11,828 nt of DNA from the NCBI GenBank assembly GCA_913048145.1, contig CAJWVP010000050.1, positions 1 through 11,828 on the forward strand, written 5' to 3'. This document shows positions 1 to 5,849 of the stretch, piece after piece. Position numbers and translations under genes: made by a program. How positions within the stretch are numbered: position 1 is the first letter of the stretch; each line of letters starts with the position of its first letter. Source of the DNA: an uncultured Rhodospirillaceae bacterium. GTDB lineage: Bacteria > Pseudomonadota > Alphaproteobacteria > Rhodospirillales > Casp-alpha2. Under the pieces are notes generated by a model. The model was not told the origin of the DNA and made no database searches. It saw only the letters and a program-made list of their open reading frames with translations.

Positions 1-23
1 TAATTATAAACTTAGGGCGGCTA

Positions 24-54
24 TATAAAAAGCTAATTCGAGGGAAGTAGCTTT
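24..54 (-). terminator. Rho-independent-type terminator after the small hydrophobic gene
   Basis: Positions 29-35 and 48-54 form a 7-bp stem (AAAGCTA with TAGCTTT) around a 12-nt loop. Read on the minus strand, the stem runs directly into a T tract. It starts ten bases past the stop codon of the 71-residue gene, so it fits as that gene's terminator. The stem is AT-rich, as expected in this AT-rich DNA. Confidence 0.5.
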
Positions 55-63
55 AGTTGTTTA

Positions 64-279
64 TTACTTAAACAAGTTTAGGATGATAATAGCTGCGATT
101 AATCCAACTATTCCTGCATCACCTAAAGATTGTACTAGACTTATAATGTTACCAGCTATTTCACCTACAAATGGAACATTTCCACCTAATAGACTTACAG
201 CGATACCTAACGCAAGTAATGAAACTACTACTTTTGTTAAGCTGTCAAACATTGAAGTTAATCCTGAGATTGCTTTCAT
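64..279 (-). CDS. Small two-helix hydrophobic membrane peptide, unknown function
   Basis: This encodes 71 residues, nearly all hydrophobic. A short amphipathic start (residues 1-15, with K2 and K16 the only basic residues before the last) leads into a first membrane helix at about 16-32. A Gly/Pro turn follows (GGNVPFVGE, 32-40), then a weakly amphipathic stretch and a second helix at about 54-70 ending in Lys. The start is well supported: minus-strand AGGGGG lies five bases before the ATG. A terminator-like hairpin sits on each side, so it looks like a single-gene transcript. It lies in low-GC DNA beside a tRNA-Ser gene. The size and topology would suit a phage virion membrane protein, a holin-like peptide or a bacteriocin-like peptide, but no motif decides between them. 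I do not recognise a family. The existence of the gene is fairly sure; its role is unknown. Confidence 0.65.
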   Translation of the reverse strand: MKAISGLTSMFDSLTKVVVSLLALGIAVSLLGGNVPFVGEIAGNIISLVQSLGDAGIVGLIAAIIILNLFK

Positions 280-302
280 GTTATCCCCCTTTTTTTATTA
301 AT

Positions 303-333
303 AAAAAATCAAAACGAATCATATTCGTTTTGA
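303..333 (-). terminator. Perfect 11-bp hairpin with T tract, upstream of the small gene
   Basis: Positions 309-319 and 323-333 are an exact 11-bp inverted repeat (TCAAAACGAAT) around a 3-nt loop. On the minus strand the stem is followed by six Ts (308-303), the form of an intrinsic terminator. No gene ends just upstream of it on that strand, so it may instead be an attenuator or operator for the 71-residue gene, whose start codon is 30 bases further on. The minus-strand hexamer TATGAT falls across the loop and could be a -10 element. Confidence 0.4.
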
Positions 334-529
334 ATTACGCACTTTTACCATTTCGTGAGTCTACCGACACTAGAAAAGCGGTTTAACGACTCATAATGAA
401 CTCGTTTTATAAAGCATTATAAGTATTTATGTGTGCAATATGAGTCTTATTTTCCTTGCTTTAAAACTTATGACTATATTTTAAGTTTCCTTGAATTCCG
501 GCGGTTGATGACCTATTGGGTTAAATTAA

Positions 530-619
530 TGGCGGAGAGAGAGGGATTCGAACCCTCGATACGGTTTCCCGTATACACGCTTTCCAAGCGTGCGCCTTCA
601 GCCACTCGGCCACCCCTCC
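530..619 (-). tRNA. tRNA-Ser (anticodon GGA)
   Basis: On the minus strand a complete class II tRNA of 90 nt can be folded. The 5' acceptor strand GGAGGGG (from 619) pairs with TCTCTCC using two G-U pairs. A D-arm with GGCCGAGTGG follows, then an anticodon stem-loop with CTTGGAAAG giving anticodon GGA. A long variable arm (TACGGG and CCGTA) is typical of Ser, followed by the T-arm GGTTCGAATCC. The discriminator is G and CCA is encoded (530-532). It reads serine codons UCC/UCU. Its 3' end marks the border of AT-rich DNA, which suggests use as an integration site. Confidence 0.97.
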
Positions 620-631
620 GTAAGACGGCGC

Positions 632-660
632 AACCTAGCGAAGCCAACGCCCGACTTCAA
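632..660 (-). promoter_or_regulatory. Candidate promoter for tRNA-Ser
   Basis: On the minus strand TTGAAG (660-655) and TAGGTT (637-632) are separated by exactly 17 bases, with the tRNA 5' end 12 bases further on. The -35 element matches four of six consensus positions and the -10 element only three, so this is a reasonable rather than strong call. Confidence 0.35.
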
Positions 661-728
661 GCGGGAGTTCACCTGAAAATCACGGTGATTTGACTTTCTG
701 AATTTCCTCGGACCACAGTACGTATCGG

Positions 729-2534
729 CTATTCGCTGGTCTTAAGCGCGGCCAGGAAGGCGGATTGGGGAATTTCCACGTTGCCGAATTGGCGCATCTT
801 CTTTTTCCCCTTCTTCTGTTTTTCCAGAAGCTTCTTCTTCCGGGTGATATCGCCACCGTAGCACTTCGCGGTCACGTCCTTGCGCATGGCGCCCACCGTG
901 GTTCGGGCAATGACCTTGCCGCCTATGGCCGCCTGCACGGCGATCTTGAATAGTTGGCGGGGGATCAGGTCCTTAAGCTTGTCGCAGATGGCGCGGCCGC
1001 GGCTTTCGGCGTGGCTCTCGTGAACGATGAAGCTCAGCGCGTCCACCGGTTCCTGGTTGACCAGGATGGAGACCTTGACCAGATCGCTCTGGGTATAGTC
1101 CAGCAACTCGTAATCGAAGCTGGCGTATCCGCGCGAAACGGATTTCAGACGGTCGTAGAAGTCGAAGACCACCTCGTTTAAGGGAAGTCGATAGATGGCC
1201 ATGGCCCGGTTGCCGACATAGGTAAGTTCCATTTGCTCGCCACGCCGTTCCTCGCATAACTGCAGGACCGAGCCCAGGTATTCGTCCGGCACCATGACTG
1301 TGGCCTTAATCCAAGGCTCTTCGATGTAATCGACCTGGGTTGGGTCCGGCATGTCGACGGGGTTGTGAAGTTCCAGCAGCGTGCCGTCGTTCTTGTGAAT
1401 GCGGTAGACAACGCTGGGCGCCGTAGTGATCAAGTCCAGGTCGAACTCTCGCTCCAGGCGTTCCTGGACGATCTCCAGGTGCAGGAGGCCTAGGAATCCG
1501 CAACGGAAACCAAGACCCAGGGCCGCAGAGGTCTCCGCCTCGAAATGGAAGCTAGCGTCGTTCAGGTGTAGCTTGTCGAGGCTGTCGCGAAGGTCCTCGT
1601 ACTGCCCCGTATCAACAGGAAACAGACCGCAAAAGACGACCGGCACGGAGGGCACGAAGCCTGACAGTGGCTCCTCCGCCGGCCGTTTGTCGTCGGTGAT
1701 GGTGTCCCCCACCGACGTGTCCGCAACGGTCTTGATGGCGGCGGTGATGAAACCTACTTCGCCGGGGCCCAGTTGGTTGGCCATTTCGGCCTTGGGCGTG
1801 AAGTAGCCGACGCGCTCGACCTGGTGCGCTGCGCCGGTGGCCATCATGCGGATCTTCATCCCTTTCTTGAGGACACCGTCGCGAACCCGGACCAGGATCA
1901 TGACGCCTAGGTACGGATCGTACCAGCTGTCCACCAGGAGCGCCTTCAAGGGTGCGTCCGGATTGCCTTTGGACGGTGCGGGCAGGCGTTTCACTAAGGC
2001 GTCCAGGACCAACTCAACGCCTTGCCCCGTCTTTGCGGAAATCTCTAGCGCATCGGTGGTATCGATGCCCACCACTTCCTCGATCTGCGCTCTGATGTGA
2101 TCTGGTTCGGCGGCGGGCAGGTCGATCTTGTTGAGCACAGGAATGATCTCGTGATCATTGTCGACGGCCAAGTAGACATTGGCCAGGGTCTGCGCCTCGA
2201 CGCCCTGGGTGGCGTCGACCACCAGAAGCGATCCCTCACAAGCGGCCAGCGACCTGCTAACCTCATAGGTGAAGTCCACGTGTCCCGGCGTATCCATTAG
2301 GTTTAGGATATAGGTCTCCCCGTCCTTCGCCTTGTATTCGAGGCGCACGGTTTGAGCTTTGATAGTGATGCCGCGCTCGCGCTCGATATCCATGGAATCG
2401 AGCACTTGCTCCTTCATTTCGCGCACACTCAAGCCACCGCACAACTGGATCATGCGGTCAGCCAGGGTGGACTTACCGTGATCAATATGCGCGATGATGG
2501 CGAAGTTGCGGATATGGGGCAAATCGGAGCTCAT
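729..2534 (-). CDS. lepA: Elongation factor 4 (LepA), ribosome-associated GTPase
   Basis: LepA/EF4 is a translational GTPase that acts on the ribosome during initiation or elongation stress. The 601 residues match the family length. GTPase motifs are all present: G1 AHIDHGKST (15-23), switch I RGIT (54-57), G3 DTPGH (81-85) and G4 NKID (135-138). The LepA-specific C-terminal part ends in the lysine-rich KKKLLEKQKKGKKKMRQFG stretch. I chose the ATG at 2534 because homologues start a few residues before HIRNF. An in-frame TTG at 2573 would add 13 residues and overlaps the TGA of the upstream VTC gene, so an alternative coupled start is possible. There is no clear Shine-Dalgarno before the ATG. 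The gene is probably co-transcribed with the VTC gene, 35 bases upstream. A weak hairpin (677-691) follows the stop codon. Confidence 0.97.
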   Translation of the reverse strand: MSSDLPHIRNFAIIAHIDHGKSTLADRMIQLCGGLSVREMKEQVLDSMDIERERGITIKAQTVRLEYKAKDGETYILNLMDTPGHVDFTYEVSRSLAACEGSLLVVDATQGVEAQTLANVYLAVDNDHEIIPVLNKIDLPAAEPDHIRAQIEEVVGIDTTDALEISAKTGQGVELVLDALVKRLPAPSKGNPDAPLKALLVDSWYDPYLGVMILVRVRDGVLKKGMKIRMMATGAAHQVERVGYFTPKAEMANQLGPGEVGFITAAIKTVADTSVGDTITDDKRPAEEPLSGFVPSVPVVFCGLFPVDTGQYEDLRDSLDKLHLNDASFHFEAETSAALGLGFRCGFLGLLHLEIVQERLEREFDLDLITTAPSVVYRIHKNDGTLLELHNPVDMPDPTQVDYIEEPWIKATVMVPDEYLGSVLQLCEERRGEQMELTYVGNRAMAIYRLPLNEVVFDFYDRLKSVSRGYASFDYELLDYTQSDLVKVSILVNQEPVDALSFIVHESHAESRGRAICDKLKDLIPRQLFKIAVQAAIGGKVIARTTVGAMRKDVTAKCYGGDITRKKKLLEKQKKGKKKMRQFGNVEIPQSAFLAALKTSE

Positions 2535-2569
2535 GACGCGACGGGATTTAGCACCCCAGGTAGGAAGGC

Positions 2570-3292
2570 TCAAGGCGTCACTGGCGGGCCGTGCAGATGC
2601 GCGCGTTGGACCCCATTGGCGTACTTGGAATAGGCCGACGGCTGAAACCCAAGCTCTGCCGCCGTATTTGTGATCCGGGCCGGAAGGTCGCCGCTGAATT
2701 TGAGTTCGATTACCGCCCGGTCGGCTGGTTCAATGGGCTTGAGTGTGGCCAAGGGCGGGGTGAGATCGAAGGAACCGGAATACTGCAGCCTGCAGTCGAA
2801 GGTGATCCGCAGACCCGGCTGATCGGTGCTGGCGAAGGCGGTGCGGTGATAGAGAATACTCACGCAGTTCATCAACGACATGCGTTCGCGCAGGGTTGCG
2901 AACTTCTCGATGATTTCATCATCGGGGGGGGCAACTGGGTCTCCCCGCAGGAGGCGTTCAGCCTGATCTGCGTTGAGCGCCGTGCGTTCCTTGGTGATGA
3001 TATCAGAGTCGCGGTGTTTGAATTCTAGGAATATGGCGCTGGGCGGTGTATCCAGCGATGGTCTGTACGTTCGCAAGCGCGGTTTGCTTTGGGTTGGCGT
3101 TCCCTCGATCTTCTGCCTGAAGAATGTCAGGTCGGGGCTGTCGAAGTAGACGGAGTGGTTGAGATAGCCACCGCCGTCGTCATGGGAGTCCCGAACGAAG
3201 AGGTCCGCCACCCGGGACTTGAATTCTTCCGCCTCGGCGGTGCCGACGAGGTATTTGACCTCTCGGCGGTTGGTGACGAACGGCACCGTCAT
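2570..3292 (-). CDS. VTC-domain protein (polyphosphate polymerase-like tunnel fold)
   Basis: This 240-residue protein is a single VTC domain, the tunnel-shaped triphosphate-metalloenzyme fold whose yeast member (Vtc4) makes polyphosphate from ATP. The characteristic tunnel residues are visible: REVK (R10, E11, K13), YFDSPD (49-54), the basic cluster K70/R72/R74 (RLRTYR), FLEFK (E90, K92), KER (K101, R103), YHR (Y148, R150), TFD (D166), VIELKF (E196, K198) and SKY (222-224). It looks active rather than degenerate. Bacterial VTC proteins are often found beside CotH-like and DUF4956 membrane genes; neither is present here, so the setting between a small CxxC protein and lepA is unusual. The ATG at 3292 has only a weak AAGG before it. 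The actual product in this bacterium is inferred from the fold family only. Confidence 0.88.
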   Translation of the reverse strand: MTVPFVTNRREVKYLVGTAEAEEFKSRVADLFVRDSHDDGGGYLNHSVYFDSPDLTFFRQKIEGTPTQSKPRLRTYRPSLDTPPSAIFLEFKHRDSDIITKERTALNADQAERLLRGDPVAPPDDEIIEKFATLRERMSLMNCVSILYHRTAFASTDQPGLRITFDCRLQYSGSFDLTPPLATLKPIEPADRAVIELKFSGDLPARITNTAAELGFQPSAYSKYANGVQRAHLHGPPVTP

Positions 3293-3352
3293 GGGGCGGC
3301 CTTGAGGTCAGCTTCGGAAACACAATCGACGCACGCGCTGGTCCACAGCATG

Positions 3353-3574
3353 TCAAAGCGCGCTGGGTCCGGTAAGGCCTGCGAATTCCTGTCGGCGAAG
3401 CTCCAGGGCGCGAATGTAGGCATCGGGCTGAAATTCATGGCGACAGACCATGCAATTGACTTTGCCGGCGGGCAAGCCGTTGGCATCGAACCCACCGACC
3501 ATGGTGTTCTGGCTTTCCCCACACACGAGACAGGTCACGGGCAGCAGGTTATTCGGCACATCGGCATTGTTCAT
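3353..3574 (-). CDS. Small CxxC/CxxC putative zinc-ribbon protein
   Basis: The 73-residue product carries two CxxC knuckles, CLVCGE and CMVCRHEF, 23 residues apart between them, followed by a charged helix (AYIRALELRRQEF). That pattern suggests a treble-clef or zinc-ribbon metal site. I chose the ATG at 3574 because AAGGA lies eight bases before it; an ATG at 3583 and a GTG at 3595 are alternatives that add three or seven residues. It precedes the VTC gene by 60 bases on the same strand, so it is probably the first gene of this small transcript. I do not recognise the family. A competing frame on the same strand (3289-3522) has a stop that overlaps the VTC start as ATGA, but its product is featureless. 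Confidence 0.6.
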   Translation of the reverse strand: MNNADVPNNLLPVTCLVCGESQNTMVGGFDANGLPAGKVNCMVCRHEFQPDAYIRALELRRQEFAGLTGPSAL

Positions 3575-3761
3575 CACGGCCATCCTTTCGAGCACATTAT
3601 GGACGCATTTGGCTAGACGAATAAAGAACGAGCGTTATCTGCGGCAGAGCCTACCGTGGGATTGAGCCCGCCGGCGACGTTGGCGGCCTTATCATAGGCT
3701 ACGTCCCCCCCCTAGGGGCTGCCCTCGTCCTTTTTGGGAAGTGGCATTACGGCTGATTTCA

Positions 3762-3778
3762 GGTCCGCGTTGCGGACC
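3762..3778. terminator. GC-rich hairpin between yggT and the CxxC gene
   Basis: GGTCCGC (3762-3768) and GCGGACC (3772-3778) form a perfect 7-bp stem with a GTT loop. It lies 59 bases past the yggT stop codon. There is no T tract on the minus side, so it would be a weak or Rho-assisted terminator. It may simply be a structured spacer. A 10-bp palindrome, CCCCTAGGGG, lies at 3709-3718. Confidence 0.3.
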
Positions 3779-3836
3779 CTTGGGCTTTAAGCGGATGTGG
3801 ATGCCGCAGCCTGCGGGTGAAGAAAGACGCGGCGCC

Positions 3837-4148
3837 TTAGCCAAGGCCACGGTAGAGCTTGTTTATCAGGTCGTTGATCGTGATCTCAATCCAGACTAGA
3901 GCCAGGATGACAACAAGCGGAGAAATGTCCAATCCACCCAGGTTGGGCAGGCGGCGACGGATCGGCCCGAGGATTGGTTCAGTGGCCCGATGGCAGAAAT
4001 CGCCAATCATGTAGACGAACTTATTCGAGGTATTGATAACGTTAAAGGCGACCAGCCAGCTCAGCACCACACCGATCACCACGACCCACATATAAAGATC
4101 GATGGCGATCAGGACCACTCGTAGAAAAGGGCCGAGAATGACTTCCAT
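3837..4148 (-). CDS. YggT family integral membrane protein
   Basis: The 103-residue protein matches the YggT family (CcmB-adjacent/YlmG group) in length and layout. A first hydrophobic helix spans about 9-34. A conserved soluble segment with TEPILGPIRRRLPN (56-69) and GGLDISPLVV (71-80) leads into a second helix at about 74-95. YggT/YlmG proteins act in the inner membrane and have been linked to cell division, osmotic tolerance and, in plastids, cytochrome assembly and nucleoid distribution; the molecular role in bacteria is not settled. There is only a weak GGTAG before the start. A 6-bp inverted repeat at 4165-4170 and 4181-4186 lies just upstream and could be part of its control region. 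It stands alone, 263 bases from the next gene on its strand. Confidence 0.92.
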   Translation of the reverse strand: MEVILGPFLRVVLIAIDLYMWVVVIGVVLSWLVAFNVINTSNKFVYMIGDFCHRATEPILGPIRRRLPNLGGLDISPLVVILALVWIEITINDLINKLYRGLG

Positions 4149-4236
4149 AGCAGCGCTACCAATCAGTTTAGTAAGTCCTTTAAACTAATCGCGCCATGGG
4201 CCGCGCGCAAGCGTCGCTGGGAAGTGCGCGTCGTCC

Positions 4237-4265
4237 TTGACAGTTGGCGTGGGCGGAACCATTAT
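4237..4265 (+). promoter_or_regulatory. Strong sigma-70 type promoter for tRNA-Ala
   Basis: A perfect TTGACA (4237-4242), a 17-base spacer and CATTAT (4260-4265, five of six to consensus) are followed by a GC-rich discriminator. The tRNA begins 43 bases after the -10 element. This is the arrangement expected of a growth-rate-controlled stable RNA promoter. Confidence 0.7.
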
Positions 4266-4308
4266 CCGGCCCGATTTCGGGGGTGCCCCGAGGGCGACGT
4301 TGATGGAC

Positions 4309-4384
<76 letters not shown>

Positions 4385-4541
4385 TCAAAATCAATTATTT
4401 AGGATAAATTTGTCTTAAGTCGTTGTATTCAAAACCTCTATATTCCTACTATTTTCATATATAAAGGCGTTGGATGTGGGGCTTATGACGTGTCCTTGAA
4501 GATTACCCGGCAGCGAAGCGCTAACAGTGATCCGTTTTCGT
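4385..4541. other. AT-rich gene-free stretch after tRNA-Ala
   Basis: No gene or clear hairpin is visible. Positions 4381-4440 contain 16/60 G+C, rising to 23/60 over 4441-4500, after which composition returns to normal. This may be the remnant of an inserted element's end, or simply an AT-rich tRNA trailer. Confidence 0.4.
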
Positions 4542-4769
4542 TTACGATCCTTTATGTACCCTGAAGAACGTGCTCATCTCGTCAATATCGAAGCCTTGTG
4601 CGGCCGGCCAATGGTCTGGATTTTGGAGTTCAAGGTGATTATTGTCGAACGAGCAGAATAGGTCCTAGGCTGACTCCGAAGCAGCATAAGCCCTTAACGT
4701 TTCCGTCGGCCGATGAACAAGCTGCGCAGAACAGTCTACGACTCCGCTCACAAACTCTCCTTCATCAGG
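4542..4769 (-). pseudogene. C-terminal remnant of an unidentified protein, one internal stop
   Basis: One minus-strand frame runs from just after a TAA at 4770-4772 to the TAA at 4542-4544, broken only by a TAG at 4665-4667. The 40 residues after the TAG read like real protein, for example FDNNHLELQNPDHWP and GFDIDEMSTFFRVHKGS. The part before it (GVVDCSAQLVHRPTE) also looks protein-like. The frame upstream collapses at a 23-bp tandem duplication, whose length shifts the frame. I cannot name the protein; the FDNNHLELQNP pattern faintly recalls the end of a VOC domain. It lies antisense to and upstream of the AMDase-family gene, in DNA showing other signs of decay. A chance open frame is possible. 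Confidence 0.35.
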
Positions 4770-4801
4770 TTAGCCTCTTCTCCTTCATCAGCTCAGCCTC
4801 T
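4756..4801 (+). repeat. 23-bp tandem duplication, two copies
   Basis: Positions 4756-4778 and 4779-4801 are adjacent copies beginning TCTCCTTCATCAG and ending AGCCTCT, differing at two of 23 positions. The unit is not a multiple of three, so it would shift any frame through it, which fits the decayed minus-strand frame here. The two mismatches suggest an old duplication. Confidence 0.85.
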
Positions 4802-4833
4802 ATAGTCCCAACTTCTTCGAATGCCGTATGACG

Positions 4834-4869
4834 CTGGCCCGTAACCAGTTTGGGCCAGGCCCGGCCTGG
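4834..4869 (+). promoter_or_regulatory. Two mutually exclusive hairpins before the AMDase-family gene
   Basis: CTGGCCC (4834-4840) can pair with GGGCCAG (4852-4858) around an 11-nt loop. Alternatively CCAGGC (4855-4860) can pair with GCCTGG (4864-4869) around a CCG loop. The two share 4855-4858 and cannot form together. The second stem buries the first two bases of the GGAG ribosome-binding site (4868-4871) of the gene starting at 4878. This is the geometry of a translational switch or attenuator, but in GC-rich DNA it could be chance. Confidence 0.3.
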
Positions 4870-4877
4870 AGCCACAC

Positions 4878-5645
4878 ATGAGCGATCACCAAACAGTCGC
4901 CTACGCGCGGAAAGGTCTAATTGGTGTATTGACGCCCCAGGCGAACACAACTGTGGAGCCGGAATACTCGATCCTTTGCCCCCAGGGGCATGCTTTCATA
5001 AACGCGCGGATGACCAGCCTTAAGGAATCAATTGAAGCACGTCTGGTCGATTATTCTGACAGCATCGAAGATCATATCGCACAGTTCGCTAATGCGCCGC
5101 TCCACGCTGTCGCATTGGCAACCACAGGCGCATCGTACCTGATCGGCAAATCAGCGGAAGACGAACTTGTTGAGCGTGTGATGATATCGCGGGGATTACC
5201 TCTGGTTACTGCCGCGCTCGCAGTCTGTGACGCGCTGGAGGTTCTGAACGCAAGGCGTATCGCCCTAATTTCGCCATATCCCCCCGTCCTTACCGACGAG
5301 AGTGTCCGGTATTGGCAATCCCGCGATCTAGAGGTCGTTCGCGTCGTTAGTGCCTTTGAGGACAGCGAAAGTTTTCATCCTATCTATGCCTTGGCCGCCG
5401 ATGCCGCTGGCGTCGGGCTTGCCAGCGTCAAGGACTGTGGCGCTGAGGCCGTCGTCATGCTGGGCACGGGCATGCCCACCCTACCTGCCATCGCAGCCCA
5501 TACTCACTGGGATGGTCCGCCAATACTGTCGTGCATGCTGGCGCTTGTTTGGCGTTCAGTCATGGCTTCGGTTGGAGAGAAGCTTGATAAATCCGAACTC
5601 ATGGATTGGATCGCAGCGCGCCACTGGCGCAAGCGAATTGGCTAG
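4878..5645 (+). CDS. AMDase/maleate-isomerase superfamily protein lacking both catalytic Cys
   Basis: The 255 residues fit the arylmalonate decarboxylase/maleate isomerase branch of the Asp/Glu racemase superfamily, which acts on small dicarboxylates. The N-terminal signature GVLTPQANTTVEPE (16-29) is typical. Family members use one or two cysteines, one in each half. By eye, the first site here is ATTGASYLIG (81-90, Thr where Cys is usual) and the second is LGTGMPTL (195-202, Gly where Cys is usual). The cysteines present (34, 117, 187, 219) do not fall at those sites. It may be a non-cysteine subfamily with another reaction, or an inactive homologue. The start is supported by GGAG seven bases before the ATG. 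The gene stands alone between decayed fragments, in a stretch bracketed by tRNA-Ala and a copy of its T-arm, so horizontal acquisition is plausible. Substrate and reaction are unknown. Confidence 0.8.
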   Translation: MSDHQTVAYARKGLIGVLTPQANTTVEPEYSILCPQGHAFINARMTSLKESIEARLVDYSDSIEDHIAQFANAPLHAVALATTGASYLIGKSAEDELVERVMISRGLPLVTAALAVCDALEVLNARRIALISPYPPVLTDESVRYWQSRDLEVVRVVSAFEDSESFHPIYALAADAAGVGLASVKDCGAEAVVMLGTGMPTLPAIAAHTHWDGPPILSCMLALVWRSVMASVGEKLDKSELMDWIAARHWRKRIG

Positions 5646-5803
5646 AAACGGCGCGCGCATAGCGCCAAAGAGTTGTGGCTTGGCCGAAGCCCGCTCCGCC
5701 ACAGGTAATGAAGGCTTGCGGCTGGGTTGCTGACTTCTAAAACTGACCCTAACCGATGATACCATTCGTCTTCATGTCCAATATTCAATCAGTTTACTGA
5801 AAA

Positions 5804-5816
5804 TCAGGGGTTCGAT
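5804..5816 (+). repeat. 13-bp copy of the tRNA-Ala T-arm, possible att remnant
   Basis: TCAGGGGTTCGAT here exactly repeats 4355-4367 inside tRNA-Ala, in the same orientation and 1449 bases apart. No tRNA can be folded around it. Direct repeats of a tRNA 3' part mark the ends of integrated elements, but a fresh att copy would normally extend to the CCA end, and this match stops within the T-arm. It would therefore have to be a degraded copy. Confidence 0.35.
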
Positions 5817-5849
5817 CTTGTGCTGCCGTGACCATTAATAAGCGGCTGA

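Larger units (their letters stand above)
1..529. mobile_element. Putative end of an AT-rich integrated element at tRNA-Ser
   Basis: Composition drops sharply here: 19/60 G+C at 121-180 and 17/60 at 301-360, against 36/60 at 1861-1920 inside lepA. The AT-rich DNA begins directly at the CCA end of the minus-strand tRNA-Ser gene, which is where tyrosine-recombinase elements commonly insert while leaving the tRNA intact. The segment carries one small gene with flanking hairpins. Positions 334-529 hold no gene I can support, only a loose 8-bp inverted pair at 388-395 and 439-446. No integrase and no second attachment copy are visible; they would lie left of the window. A binning or assembly join with a low-GC genome is an alternative explanation. 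Confidence 0.4.

Noticed and set aside
388..446. 8-bp inverted pair GACTCATA/TATGAGTC in the AT-rich segment
   Set aside because: 43-base spacing and short arms are within chance for AT-rich DNA; could only be judged as recombinase arm sites with the rest of the element in hand.
677..691. Hairpin AAATCA/TGATTT between lepA and tRNA-Ser
   Set aside because: Only six AT-rich pairs and no T tract on the lepA side; too weak to call a terminator.
3289..3522. 77-codon minus-strand frame whose TGA overlaps the VTC start as ATGA
   Set aside because: The overlap is attractive, but the product has no motif and it lies over the better-supported CxxC/CxxC gene in another frame; only one can be the main product.
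4598..4831. 77-codon plus-strand frame before the AMDase-family gene
   Set aside because: It runs across the 23-bp tandem duplication, has no ribosome-binding site and gives a low-complexity Ser-rich product; the minus-strand reading of part of this DNA looks more protein-like.
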